Origin: G963663615 sp963663615
GTDB lineage: Bacteria; Bacteroidota; Ignavibacteria; Ignavibacteriales; Melioribacteraceae
Direction: 5' to 3'
Assembly (NCBI GenBank): GCA_963663615.1
Contig: OY760517.1
Location: 1,488,001 to 1,552,000, forward strand
DNA length: 64,000 nucleotides
Shown piece after piece: positions 1 through 8,688 of this stretch; the stretch's first letter is position 1; the number at the start of each line of letters is the position of its first letter. The notes beneath the pieces were generated by a model. The model was given only the letters and a program-made list of their open reading frames with translations. It did not search any database and was not told the origin of the DNA. The translations under genes and the position numbers were made by a program.

Positions 1-35
1 ATGTATCAACAAGGAAGATGATGCTGATTAAATAA
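1..35 (+). CDS. C-terminal end of a T9SS-sorted secreted protein (partial)
   Basis: The window opens inside a gene. In frame 3 the last residues read VSTRKMMLIK followed by a TAA at 33-35. This closely matches the end of the T9SS sorting domain of the protein at 48413-49993 (VATRKMMLLK), so this is very probably the last strand of a type A T9SS sorting tail. A rho-independent terminator follows 25 bases after the stop, as expected for a gene end. Only about 10 residues are visible, so the passenger domain is unknown. Confidence 0.65.
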   Translation, partial: VSTRKMMLIK

Positions 36-59
36 TTGGTAAAAAGCTTAAACAAAATT

Positions 60-88
60 GGCTGACTTTTAACGTCAGCCTTTTTTTT
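60..88 (+). terminator. Rho-independent terminator
   Basis: A perfect 7-bp stem, GGCTGAC (60-66) and GTCAGCC (74-80), is followed by eight T. It ends the partial T9SS gene and sits before the convergent gene at 104-820. Confidence 0.9.
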
Positions 89-103
89 ACTATTCAAACT
101 CTA

Positions 104-820
104 CTATGGGGTATCGCATTCTTTCGAAATTATTTTTGTAAACAATTTTAGAAAATTCTCATCCAGTTTTTCCTCATAGGGATCGACATATCTAATTGTT
201 GAGTTAATGCTATTCCACCATCCGTATGTGGTTAATTGCAATTTGGCATGAATCATTTTTTGTGGTGAATTTAACTTTTCCTGGTATTCTTTTTCGAGAT
301 TTTCAGGAGAACCATTATTCTTTTTTTGTTCTTCTTTTAGCTTGTACCATGCCCCGAGAATAGTTTCATCATCAGAATTTAGTATTATTGCATAATTATT
401 GCTTTCAGTATTATATACTGAATCAAGCAATGCTTTAGGGTCTGTATAAGATAACAATGTTATTCTCTTTGCATTGTAAACATCATTTAGCTCATTCAGT
501 CTTTTTTGTTTAATTTTATTCCAAAAAGGTAAATTAACAACTTCAAGAGTAGTTAGAACTTGTTTGGCTGTTTTGTATTCCTGATCTAAACTTTGGACAC
601 TAAACTTCTCTATATTCTCAGGATTTGTAGTAGTTACATTGTATAAAAAAGTATCGAAATTTAACAACTTGTATGTATCAGCAATTTGTTTTTCACTAAA
701 TATTGTATCATCGTAAGATGCAGTATAATAGCACATACCGTCAATTGTATTCCAGCTAAATGTTTTATCACCAGCAACCAATACTGATGCAAACAATAAG
801 ATTATAATCAATTGCTTCAT
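104..820 (-). CDS. Secreted protein of unknown function
   Basis: 238 residues. The first ~17 residues (MKQLIIILLFASVLVAG) form a Sec signal peptide. The rest is hydrophilic, rich in Lys, Asn and Asp, with no domain I recognise. It is probably a periplasmic or exported protein. The start is supported by AAGGA about 6 bases upstream. There are no cysteine pairs or repeats, and no T9SS tail at its C-terminus (ends KECDTP). It is convergent with the T9SS relic to its left; the gene to its right on the same strand has its own terminator at 901-928, so this gene is probably transcribed alone. Confidence 0.75.
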   Translation of the reverse strand: MKQLIIILLFASVLVAGDKTFSWNTIDGMCYYTASYDDTIFSEKQIADTYKLLNFDTFLYNVTTTNPENIEKFSVQSLDQEYKTAKQVLTTLEVVNLPFWNKIKQKRLNELNDVYNAKRITLLSYTDPKALLDSVYNTESNNYAIILNSDDETILGAWYKLKEEQKKNNGSPENLEKEYQEKLNSPQKMIHAKLQLTTYGWWNSINSTIRYVDPYEEKLDENFLKLFTKIISKECDTP

Positions 821-900
821 TTGAAATCCTTAATAATGAAAACTCCACTTTTGGTAAGTTATTAAAGCTGAATAGAAAATTCAAATAAAGTATTGATAAT

Positions 901-928
901 AAAAAACCCGCCAGGAGGGACTGACGGG
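901..928 (-). terminator. Rho-independent terminator
   Basis: Read on the minus strand, CCCGTCAG and CTGGCGGG form an 8-bp stem with one T-G wobble, followed by TTTTTT. It lies just beyond the stop of the gene at 956-1318. Confidence 0.85.
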
Positions 929-955
929 TATAGGAGGAACCTGTACAAAGAGTGC

Positions 956-1318
956 TTATTTTGTTTTTATGTAGTAATACAAGGGTGCGTTATTAATATT
1001 TATACTATTTGTAGTTTCAAATCTTGGTGAGTTAGCCATTGTAATATTGGCAAAGTTGTGTTTTTCCTTAAGCTCTTTCCAGGAAGAAGAATGATTGCTG
1101 AAAAATAGAGATGGGGAGAGTGAAGTAATTAAGATACTTCCTTCTGGCAATTGCATTAATTTTGTTTCTTGAATAGAATTTGAGTTCTGAGGGATAAATG
1201 ATGAAAAGATGTTGCTGTCTGAATTTAATGTAAGAATTGACATAATAGAAATAAAACCTATTACAACCAATCCGCTGCCAATACTCGACAATAATATTTT
1301 CCTACGTAACTTTAACAT
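956..1318 (-). CDS. Small single-pass membrane protein, unknown function
   Basis: 120 residues starting MLKLRRKILLSSIGSG. A basic N-terminus is followed by one hydrophobic helix (about residues 9-33) and a polar Ser/Asn-rich exterior part. I chose the ATG at 1318 because a strong GGAGGT lies 5 bases upstream. A longer in-frame reading to 1387 would translate straight through the leader hairpin and is unlikely. No family is recognised. The gene has its own leader structure (1338-1384) and terminator, so it is probably a monocistron whose expression is controlled in the 5' leader. Confidence 0.6.
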   Translation of the reverse strand: MLKLRRKILLSSIGSGLVVIGFISIMSILTLNSDSNIFSSFIPQNSNSIQETKLMQLPEGSILITSLSPSLFFSNHSSSWKELKEKHNFANITMANSPRFETTNSININNAPLYYYIKTK

Positions 1319-1337
1319 TAAACCTCCATAAAAAGAA

Positions 1338-1384
1338 GCGGCTGACAGTTTTGGGTGAGGTGGTGAGACTCTTGCGTCAGCCGC
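1338..1384 (-). promoter_or_regulatory. 5' leader hairpin, attenuator-like
   Basis: A 9-bp perfect inverted repeat, GCGGCTGAC (1338-1346) with GTCAGCCGC (1376-1384), encloses a 29-base loop. On the minus strand the hairpin is followed directly by TTCTTTTT and then the GGAGGT ribosome binding site of the gene at 956-1318. The geometry is that of an intrinsic terminator or a structure masking the start site. I do not recognise a known riboswitch class. Confidence 0.5.
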
Positions 1385-1605
1385 CACAGCTTTAGTTAAT
1401 AGGTGGGTTGGTTGTTAAAACTTTATATTATATTGTAATTATGGTAAAAACATAAATACAACAGATGTTAACAGAACGACATCGAATAATTGAGTTAAAT
1501 AACTTAATTTCTGTACTAAACCTAATATTTAACTTTTGTAAACACAATAGTCTTTTATTACCAATTTTTAGGAAAAATATATAGTGAGAAAGTACCTATA
1601 ATGTT

Positions 1606-1644
1606 AAAAAGCCGGAGATAAACCCTCTTTATTTTATTCGCCGG
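1606..1644 (-). terminator. Terminator of the GH2 gene
   Basis: On the minus strand CCGG...ATAAA pairs with TTTAT...CCGG across a small internal loop, followed by CTTTTT. It lies 10 bases beyond the stop of the gene at 1654-3462. Confidence 0.6.
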
Positions 1645-1653
1645 GGCAATAAA

Positions 1654-3462
1654 TTATTTGTTTTTGTACGCTTTTTGAAGGATATAGAAAGCTTCCTTTT
1701 TTTCACCTTTATCAGATATTAATCCCTTTCTGTTCCAACCATCCTGTATTTCAGGTAGTACTCTGCGGGGTGATCGGAAGTCAACGAGTATCCATGGTGA
1801 AAGTCCGGCTAACTGATCAAGTCTGTCGAACATTTTGAGGTTTTCTTCATATAGATGTGCCTGGAACTCTTCACTCCATACGGTTTCATTGTCACCATGA
1901 AAACCATACTTTGCACCTGCACCAAATTCACTTACCGTAACCGGTTTGTTGTATTTTATTTTCCATTCAATTTTACTGCATTTATCGGGGCGACCATCAT
2001 ACCAACCGAGGTACAAGTTAAAACTTAGTATATCAACAACTTCCGCAAACGGATCAACAATAGTTCTAATTAGTCTTTCTTTCCCTTGGGCATGTAGTTC
2101 CAAAGCGGCACTTATAAGTCTTGTATCGTCCATCTCTCTTGTTTTATATGCAAGATTTGTTAAAAACCTTAATCGTGCATCGCTGTTAGGGGTTTCGTTT
2201 GCCATTGAATAAATTATTAAACTTGCACGGTTTTTATCTCTTGTAACAGTTTCAACTAACTGATTTTCAGCGTTATTGTAGGTTGATTTATTTTTCCAAG
2301 CGATTGTCCAGTAAACAGGAATTTCTTCCCACACCATTATTCCTCTTCTATCAGCTTCACGCAACATGTATTCATTATGGGGATAATGAGCTAATCTAAC
2401 GTAGTTGCAACCAAGTTCTTTAAGCCAGTCAAATAATTGGATGGCATCTTTTTCCGAATTTGCTCGTCTTCCTTCGGGAGCAAACTCTTCATGCAAACAT
2501 ATACCTTTAAGAAATATTGGTTCATCGTTCAGAATAACTTTTGTTCCTTCTACCTTTATTGTCCGGAATCCAATATGATCTTTGAAGGAAGAATTGTTGT
2601 GGGTAAGTTTAACCGTATAAAGTTTTGGGTTTTCAGGAGACCAATACTCCAAATTATTAATGCCAAAATTAACTTCGGCATAACCACTATTATCTGTTTT
2701 AACTATTTCGGAAATATTTAATTCATCAATTTGAATTGTTACATCAGTAGCTTCATTGTTATCAAGTTGTATAAAACCTTTAACTAATTTATTATTATTT
2801 TTATCAAGCTGTATTTTGTAGTCGCGAATAAAATTGGCAGGAGTTTCAATAATTTTAACATCTCTGGTAATACCACCGTAATTCCACCAGTCTGTATTAA
2901 GTGTAGGTACTGCATCAGCAGCACGTTTATTATCAACCTTTACAACAAGGAAATTATCTTTCTCCTTGAGCAAATCAGTTATTTCAAAATTAAATGGGGT
3001 AAAACCACCAACGTGTGTACCCAGTTTTTTACCGTTAAGGTAAACCTCTGCAATGTAGTTTACGGCTCCAAAATAAACAAACTGTCTGTTTTGTGCACCA
3101 GTTTTTTTATAATCAAACGACGTCTTATACCAAACCGTACCTTCGTAATAAAACAGGTTTTCTTTTTGTGAATTCCAATCACCCGGTACACTAATAACAT
3201 CGGATTTATCAAAATTATATTCTATTCTATCGGATTTGTTTTGTTTTTTGGCATTCATGTAATATGCCCCACGAGAGGGAATTTTATAATGATCGAAAGG
3301 GGTATAGCGGTAATCATAATATCCATTTTCATAAGGATCAACGATATAATGCCAACTTCCGTTTAGTGAAGTTGTATTTCGTGCTTCGGTATTTATTATC
3401 AGGTTAGTTTGCGAAAATAGCTGAAAGGACGTAATTATCGAAATAAGAATTAGAATTCTCAT
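1654..3462 (-). CDS. Glycoside hydrolase family 2, beta-glucuronidase-like
   Basis: 602 residues, about the length of UidA, with a Sec signal peptide (residues 1-18) that makes it periplasmic or exported. Domain order is the GH2 sugar-binding jelly roll (VYLNGKKLGTHVGGFTPFNF), an Ig-like linker, then the TIM barrel. SMANETP near residue 423 carries the acid/base Glu, and SEFGAGA near residue 511 carries the nucleophile Glu. The C-terminal stretch (WSEEFQ, then FDR, WNRKGLISDKGEKKEAF) follows the layout of E. coli beta-glucuronidase closely. GH2 also includes beta-galactosidases and beta-mannosidases, so the glucuronide specificity is inferred. Start has AAGG upstream. No transporter or other polysaccharide gene is adjacent, so the natural substrate is open. 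Confidence 0.85.
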   Translation of the reverse strand: MRILILISIITSFQLFSQTNLIINTEARNTTSLNGSWHYIVDPYENGYYDYRYTPFDHYKIPSRGAYYMNAKKQNKSDRIEYNFDKSDVISVPGDWNSQKENLFYYEGTVWYKTSFDYKKTGAQNRQFVYFGAVNYIAEVYLNGKKLGTHVGGFTPFNFEITDLLKEKDNFLVVKVDNKRAADAVPTLNTDWWNYGGITRDVKIIETPANFIRDYKIQLDKNNNKLVKGFIQLDNNEATDVTIQIDELNISEIVKTDNSGYAEVNFGINNLEYWSPENPKLYTVKLTHNNSSFKDHIGFRTIKVEGTKVILNDEPIFLKGICLHEEFAPEGRRANSEKDAIQLFDWLKELGCNYVRLAHYPHNEYMLREADRRGIMVWEEIPVYWTIAWKNKSTYNNAENQLVETVTRDKNRASLIIYSMANETPNSDARLRFLTNLAYKTREMDDTRLISAALELHAQGKERLIRTIVDPFAEVVDILSFNLYLGWYDGRPDKCSKIEWKIKYNKPVTVSEFGAGAKYGFHGDNETVWSEEFQAHLYEENLKMFDRLDQLAGLSPWILVDFRSPRRVLPEIQDGWNRKGLISDKGEKKEAFYILQKAYKNK

Positions 3463-3621
3463 AAACCTTGCCTTTTATTTGATTGAAAAACTGACATAAT
3501 ATAATAAAAAGCAAGGTTCGAAAACTACAAAATTGAATTGCGAATTATGAAATATTGTATTATCATTTTGTAATAACACAGGAATAATTAAAACCTGTTC
3601 TATTAATAATCAAGAGTAAAG

Positions 3622-4293
3622 CTATTCAACCAGTTCTATTTTTAGTCGCACCGAACAAGCTACTGATATGGAGGCATTAAAAGTATTTGATTTATTTAGT
3701 GCACTTACCGAGTTTAACTGTACTAATCTATTCTGCGATTCGTTATGTTCTTCCACTTCGAGAACTTTACCTGTTGATATATCCAAAATATTAGCAATAT
3801 TTTCAGCTTTCGATTTCGCAATTAGCACAGCTTCCTTAAGAGCTTGTTTTCTGTATTTCAGGTATTCAGAATTAGAGTAGGAAGAATTAACGATTTCGAA
3901 ATTATTGGTTTCTGAAAGTCTTTTAAGCAAATCAAAATACTTATCAAGCTTATTAAGGGTAACCGAGATGTGTTGCTGCGAATAATAACCTACAAATTCA
4001 CGCTCGCCATTTTTGTAATTATATTCAACTCCAAAATAAATTGGTTCCTGCTCAATATCTTTTGAGGCTATTGTAAATTCATCCAAAATTTCATTCAATA
4101 AATCGAGCTTAGATTTGTTGGCAAAGTTACTCTGATCCATATTTTCTTTAACTGACTTTAATTCAATTCTTATGAAAATCTGATCGGCTTTTACCTTAAT
4201 TTCCGATTTTCCAGTTACTTCAACATAACGGTTTGTTTCCTGAGCAAAAACAGATATTGTTAATATTACTAATACTAAAATTAATTTTTTCAT
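3622..4293 (-). CDS. SIMPL (DUF541) domain periplasmic protein
   Basis: 223 residues: a signal peptide (MKKLILVLVILTISVFAQ) and then one SIMPL domain. The domain begins with the hallmark strand VEVTGKSEIKVKADQIFIRI and ends with SVACSVRLKIELVE. Relatives include E. coli YggE and mammalian IRAK-binding SIMPL; the bacterial members are periplasmic or outer-membrane proteins linked to stress tolerance, with no enzymatic activity known. It is 15 bases downstream of the outer-membrane protein gene at 4309-4944 and probably co-transcribed with it. Confidence 0.85.
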   Translation of the reverse strand: MKKLILVLVILTISVFAQETNRYVEVTGKSEIKVKADQIFIRIELKSVKENMDQSNFANKSKLDLLNEILDEFTIASKDIEQEPIYFGVEYNYKNGEREFVGYYSQQHISVTLNKLDKYFDLLKRLSETNNFEIVNSSYSNSEYLKYRKQALKEAVLIAKSKAENIANILDISTGKVLEVEEHNESQNRLVQLNSVSALNKSNTFNASISVACSVRLKIELVE

Positions 4294-4308
4294 ATACTTT
4301 ACTGCTCC

Positions 4309-4944
4309 TTAATTATTTTTTAATATTGACAGATAGTATCTAAAACCGAAATCAAGATTGAATCCGCCAATATCCTGAAAGAATTTTTCTTCAATTGTAG
4401 CTGTATATCTTGGTTCAATAAATAGACTAAAATTTGGTGTAATATCATATTCGGCAACAGCACCAAGCAATAAGCCGATATTAGAAGTATTTGTTGGTGG
4501 GTACCATGTATTTAAATTAAGGTCTTTGCGGTCACTCGTTTCAGTAGTACTTATATAAGCAATACCGGCATCAAGTCCTGCATGTAATTTGTTATATTCA
4601 AGGAAGCGATATTGCATTGAAAGCTGAAAAGTTCTGTAGAAAAACTTTGAAACACCATCTACCTTACTTTTATAGATGTTTAAATTCTCGTCCCAGTTAT
4701 ACACTGTTGGTTGCCCTTCAACATGGTAATACGAGAACTTAAAGTAAAGAAAATTCCTTCTGGTTAGCGGAATGCCAAAACCACCACCATAATTAAACAT
4801 ATTTTTCGAATCGTAATTTTCATCAAAATTATCAATTGAAGTCCGGTGTAAACCTCCATGAACAGATAAAAATGGTGATGAATTTTTAGTTTGTGCAAAC
4901 AGTGTTACGGAAATAAAAAATATGATAGATATTAATTTTTTCAT
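4309..4944 (-). CDS. Outer-membrane beta-barrel protein
   Basis: 211 residues. A signal peptide (MKKLISIIFFISVTLFAQ) precedes alternating aromatic/polar strands typical of a small eight-stranded barrel (such as FLYFKFSYYHVEG, FSLFIEPRYTATIEE, FNLDFGFRYYLSIL). It ends in an aromatic-rich strand. The ATG at 4944 is preferred over an upstream start because GAGGG lies 5 bases before it and the signal peptide begins there. It probably forms an operon with the SIMPL protein that follows. The role (porin or structural OmpA/OmpW-like protein) cannot be told from sequence. Confidence 0.75.
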   Translation of the reverse strand: MKKLISIIFFISVTLFAQTKNSSPFLSVHGGLHRTSIDNFDENYDSKNMFNYGGGFGIPLTRRNFLYFKFSYYHVEGQPTVYNWDENLNIYKSKVDGVSKFFYRTFQLSMQYRFLEYNKLHAGLDAGIAYISTTETSDRKDLNLNTWYPPTNTSNIGLLLGAVAEYDITPNFSLFIEPRYTATIEEKFFQDIGGFNLDFGFRYYLSILKNN

Positions 4945-4981
4945 AAAACCCTCAATTAATATTTCAAAATTATTATTTAAT

Positions 4982-5575
4982 TTATTCTGCCAGATAATAC
5001 TCACCCGTTATAAGAAAATTTGTTTTTGTCAGTTTTCCTTTAAGGTTATTATAGCTAACGGGAATAGCATCGGAATATTTATATGTTATTGTTCGGAATA
5101 CTTCAAAATGTAAGTGGGGTATATTGCCAAACCTTGTTAAAATTCCACATAGTCCAAAAGTATCGCCATAATCCATAGAATCATCCTTAAATACTACTGC
5201 ACAATTATATTTTAGATGTTTGTACCTTGCAATTGAGTTATTGCTATGCTTTATCTGCACGCGATTGCTATTTCCGAGTGTATGGTCTGTATCACTTGGA
5301 ATATATTTTTTTATAACGTTGTCTGAATCGTACTGAGGGCTTTTCGTGATTTTATTTACTTTGTTTCTTTTCAATAGCACAACAGCGTAATCAATTTGAT
5401 CATTAGGAGCTATTAACCTGATTTCGCTATTTGCACCACCATACTGTGGAACAAGGGAGGTTGAACATTCATCGAACAGTACAGCATCACAATCATTATT
5501 CTTTTGTAAGTCAAGATTTAGATTAGTTTCTATTGAATTGCTGTATATTTTGATTGAAGTTAAGTTGCTATTCAA
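4982..5575 (-). CDS. Degenerate M23-like (LytM) peptidase domain protein
   Basis: 197 residues from a TTG. The frame stays open up to 5662 without an ATG, so the true start is uncertain or lost. The second half has the M23 layout: GNSNRVQIKHSNNSIARYKHL corresponds to the strand before the YxHL motif, and IPHLHFEVF matches the HxH zinc motif. Upstream, where M23 enzymes carry the HxxxD ligands (usually near GYGG...YAVDF), this protein has QYGGANSEIRLI and DYAVVLL, so both ligands appear missing. It is either a catalytically dead LytM-type protein, like EnvC/NlpD activators, or a decaying gene. The neighbouring relic at 5732-6338 favours decay. Confidence 0.5.
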   Translation of the reverse strand: MNSNLTSIKIYSNSIETNLNLDLQKNNDCDAVLFDECSTSLVPQYGGANSEIRLIAPNDQIDYAVVLLKRNKVNKITKSPQYDSDNVIKKYIPSDTDHTLGNSNRVQIKHSNNSIARYKHLKYNCAVVFKDDSMDYGDTFGLCGILTRFGNIPHLHFEVFRTITYKYSDAIPVSYNNLKGKLTKTNFLITGEYYLAE

Positions 5576-5731
5576 AAATGCCTCAAATTTTGAAATAGCA
5601 AAATAAAAAATGCCTGCATATTTTGAAACGATTATTGGTGCTAAAATTTTGCCATTTGAATTCTACTACTAAAACCTGTAGAGAAGTTTGGTAACTGAAT
5701 CTATTCCTTAGTAGAGGAATAAACTCTTCCA

Positions 5732-6338
5732 TTAACCAGTACCAGATTCTTTAGAAAAACTTTTTTGCCAGGTAGCTCTTGAATACATTAATGTTAGTTG
5801 TTGAGATGCAAGGTTTTGCAGTGAGTTATTAACTATAAATAGGTCCTCGTTTTTGATTGCTTGTCTGGTAGGATCATCCGAAATATTAAGAGATTGATAC
5901 ATATCCAAACCATCCTGCCGTTGTTCAGGCGATATTGGGTTAATCACTATTAAGGAAATGGCTGTGCTTATTATCAACATAAGCTGCATACTTTACAAGC
6001 GTATTTACCGGGGGTAGTTTATTATAATGATGTTTTATCTCATCGTAACAATTATGCGGTAGTCCGTCATAAATTGGCAATGGTTTAATATAATCGGAGT
6101 GTTCGGAAGGGATGGTAGAGTATTTGGAATAACCAAGAATTTCAAACAATTCCTGATTTGTAGATTCTAGATAATAGTTCTTTGGACCAAACCATTTCCT
6201 TTTAATATTACTATTAATATTTTCACAGCAAGTAACAGTAGGTTCAGCAAGAATCCAGGATTCATTTTGATGTTTTTTAATTATTAGTGTAAGGTATGCA
6301 CTAATAGTAAAGCTTATATATATTGGGAGAATTGATGG
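5732..6338 (-). pseudogene. Frameshifted relic of a secreted protein gene
   Basis: Two minus-strand frames join to read one protein. From 6338 down the frame gives a hydrophobic leader (IYISFTISAYLTLII), then QNESWILAEPTVTCC, WFGPKNYYLES and DGLPHNCYDEIKHHYNKLPP, ending ...HSHFLNSD-stop at 5940. The next frame picks up at ISPEQRQDGLDMYQSLN and runs to 5732. The switch falls near 5940-5950, so a single-base indel is the simplest explanation. No ATG exists at the expected start. Family not recognised. It adjoins the degenerate M23-like gene. Confidence 0.5.
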
Positions 6339-6431
6339 TTAAATTTAGGAAGTATTGTTAAATAAAGAAAGAAGGATGTTGTATAAGAAGATATACCAAT
6401 AATTAAGATGGTTTAAATAGCTATAAGACAA

Positions 6432-6466
6432 TTTAGAGTTATAATTGAATGGATTATAACTCTAAA
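6432..6466. repeat. 14-bp perfect inverted repeat
   Basis: TTTAGAGTTATAAT (6432-6445) and its exact complement (6453-6466) are separated by 7 bases. It lies in the gap between the relic and the gene at 6602. It is not followed by a T run on either strand, so it is not an obvious intrinsic terminator. It could be a transcript stem or a protein-binding site. Confidence 0.6.
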
Positions 6467-6503
6467 AACCTAGTAACCATAACTTTAAACCGCTATGTTA
6501 GTC

Positions 6504-6533
6504 TTTTGATAAAAATTTTGTATATTAAATTTC
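6504..6533 (+). promoter_or_regulatory. Bacteroidota-type promoter
   Basis: TTTTG at 6504-6508 and TAAATTTC at 6526-6533 are separated by 17 bases. This fits the TTTG-N17-23-TAnnTTTG pattern (7 of 8 in the -7 box). It would give a leader of about 60 bases for the gene at 6602. Confidence 0.5.
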
Positions 6534-6565
6534 GAGTTGAGAGGGACATGGGGCTATTTCAACTC
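6534..6565 (+). other. Leader hairpin upstream of the DUF3857 gene
   Basis: GAGTTGA (6534-6540) pairs with TCAACTC (6559-6565) around an 18-base G-rich loop. It sits at the predicted 5' end of the transcript, about 37 bases before the start codon, and may protect the 5' end or affect translation. Confidence 0.35.
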
Positions 6566-6601
6566 AAAAATAAAACAAATTTATTTTAGTGGAGAGATAA
6601 T

Positions 6602-8581
6602 ATGTATAATTACATGCTAATAGCGTTAGCTATTATAATACTATTCCTCTATGGATGCGGTAGCGGCGGAAGCATGTCTATTGATGAAATGCTTGAAAAT
6701 GCCAATCTGAAAGCCTTGCCAACTGCTGATGAATACAAAGAGGATGGAGGAGTAGTGTTATATGAGCATACTCATACGCAATTTAAATTAGATGATAACT
6801 GGGAAGTACAGCGAAATCAGAAATACCATATGGCTTTTGTTTATTTCAATGACAAGGCAGAAGATTTTCTTACACAAAGTATTTATCTTGATAAGAATAG
6901 ACAGCTGATTTCCTTTAGTGCTCGTACTATTAAACCTGATGGTACAATAATTGAGCTGACGGATGAAGATTTATATAAGTCGCAACTGAAACCGGATTTC
7001 GTTGAGTTTTCCGATGATGAATCTGTTAAGTTTACTTTTCCCGGAGTAGAACCAGGTTGTGTTCTTGAGTATAGTTACGAACTGGCAATTTATGACAGAT
7101 TCAGTTTTAATGATAAATGGAAAATCCAGGGAAAATATCCTAAAAAGTATGTGAAATACTCCGTACAAATTTCGGAAATATTTTTCCGTCACAAAATTAT
7201 TTGGAATTATAAACCGTTTAATTGTGAACTTCCTAAACCAGAGGTTGTGAAAGACCTTCTAAAACAAAATTCGAGAAAAAATAGTAATCAGACATTTTAT
7301 TGGGAAATGAGAGATATTGAACCAATAAAATATGAACCATCATTACCTCCTTATGATGATATCGCAATGTATGCGATTTTAGGATTGCAGAGGGAAAATT
7401 GGGATGAACTGTCCAGACTTTATTGGAGCCAGGTTCATGACCGGTTTGAGTTTTATACTGATCCGTCAGTACAAAAATTGGCACTTGAGATTATTGGTAC
7501 CGCCAAAACGGAATATGAAAGAATTCAAAGAATATATAATTATACTCAAAAGAATTACAGGTATGTTGCAATATCAATAGGTGAGAGTGGAATAATGCCA
7601 AATCACTTTAACTCTATTGTTGAAAAACGTTATGGTGATTGCAAGGATATGACTGTTCTTAATGTAAATTTGCTTAACTCAATAGGTATAGCTGCTTATC
7701 CGGCTTTAGTAAGAACTAAAAATCTTGGTAAGTTACGAACTGAAATAATTGATCTAAGGTTTAATCATATGATTGCTATGGTTAAGACGAAAACAGATAA
7801 AACCTATTGGTTAGATGCCACCGGAAGCAGCTGCCCGGTAGATGAAATTTATTCATCAATTGAAGGCGTTACAGCAGTTGTTTTGAATCCTGACGGTACA
7901 AGTGTTTTTATTGATTTACCAGAAAGTAAGCACAAAGACAACATTCTAAAAAGAGAGACTGATTTTAATTTAAAGAGTAATGGAAGTATTGAGGGGCATA
8001 CTAAAATGACCCTTACAGGTAATTTTAACCTTGCATACAGATCCGGATTAAAGGATGCTACGGAAAACAACATCAAAACTGTTATGGAGCGGTATATAAA
8101 CTCTAATACTCCTGATATTGAAATATTTAATTTGAAGTATGACGACCCATCTGACATTAAGAATGATATTACATTTGAGTTTGATTTTAAGCATCCTTTG
8201 GAAGCTATAAAAACAAATTCAATTATAGTTTTTAATCCATTTGTATATACGAATGATTCCCAGCTTAATCGATTTACTGATACTGATAGAAACTATCCAA
8301 TATCCCTAAAAACTACTTATGAGTACCACGATATTGTTAATGTGAAATATGAAGGCGATAATGGAGTATTTGCTGATCCTGAAGATGATTTGATTGAAAA
8401 ATACGATTTTGGAAATATTTATTGCTTCTCAACAAAAGTATCTGATACTGAAATTAAACTTGAACGAAGAGTGAATTTAACATCTACTTTGATTGATTCA
8501 AAAGAATACGAAACATTCCGAGAATACCTTAAAAATATAAATAAGGCGAACAGAGTAAATTTGGCACTTACTACTAAGTAA
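6602..8581 (+). CDS. Transglutaminase-like lipoprotein with DUF3857 domain
   Basis: 659 residues. The N-terminal helix ends in the lipobox LYGC, so it is a lipoprotein. An all-beta DUF3857-type domain follows (for example KPDGTIIELTDEDLYKS and VEPGCVLEYSYEL). Then comes a transglutaminase-like core with its triad: Cys in YGDCKDM, His in RFNHMIAMV and Asp in TYWLDATGS. The C-terminal part is a second beta domain. These proteins are widespread in Bacteroidota and act in the periplasm or at the surface, but their substrate is unknown. It is a single gene flanked by its own promoter (6504-6533) and a hairpin at 8588-8613. GGAGAG precedes the ATG. Confidence 0.85.
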   Translation: MYNYMLIALAIIILFLYGCGSGGSMSIDEMLENANLKALPTADEYKEDGGVVLYEHTHTQFKLDDNWEVQRNQKYHMAFVYFNDKAEDFLTQSIYLDKNRQLISFSARTIKPDGTIIELTDEDLYKSQLKPDFVEFSDDESVKFTFPGVEPGCVLEYSYELAIYDRFSFNDKWKIQGKYPKKYVKYSVQISEIFFRHKIIWNYKPFNCELPKPEVVKDLLKQNSRKNSNQTFYWEMRDIEPIKYEPSLPPYDDIAMYAILGLQRENWDELSRLYWSQVHDRFEFYTDPSVQKLALEIIGTAKTEYERIQRIYNYTQKNYRYVAISIGESGIMPNHFNSIVEKRYGDCKDMTVLNVNLLNSIGIAAYPALVRTKNLGKLRTEIIDLRFNHMIAMVKTKTDKTYWLDATGSSCPVDEIYSSIEGVTAVVLNPDGTSVFIDLPESKHKDNILKRETDFNLKSNGSIEGHTKMTLTGNFNLAYRSGLKDATENNIKTVMERYINSNTPDIEIFNLKYDDPSDIKNDITFEFDFKHPLEAIKTNSIIVFNPFVYTNDSQLNRFTDTDRNYPISLKTTYEYHDIVNVKYEGDNGVFADPEDDLIEKYDFGNIYCFSTKVSDTEIKLERRVNLTSTLIDSKEYETFREYLKNINKANRVNLALTTK

Positions 8582-8587
8582 TTGATA

Positions 8588-8613
8588 GAGAATGTGCTTT
8601 TAAGCACATTCTC
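8588..8613 (+). terminator. Hairpin after the DUF3857 gene
   Basis: GAGAATGTGC and GCACATTCTC pair around TTTTAA, giving a stem of at least 10 bp directly after the stop. There is no long T tract, so it may be a weak terminator or a 3' end stabiliser. Confidence 0.6.
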
Positions 8614-8688
8614 GACTAAAATAAACGCATGCTATTCAATTTAAAGGTAAAAATGCTATGTTTGAGTATCAAATATGGGGAGGATAGT

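Noticed and set aside
2..31. Frame-2 reading of the left edge ending in CINKEDDAD
   Set aside because: Frame 3 ends VSTRKMMLIK, which matches the T9SS tail of the protein at 48413-49993, and is far more convincing.
1319..1387. N-terminal extension of the small membrane protein (MAADARVSPP...)
   Set aside because: It would translate the leader hairpin; the downstream ATG has a strong GGAGGT site and starts the membrane helix.
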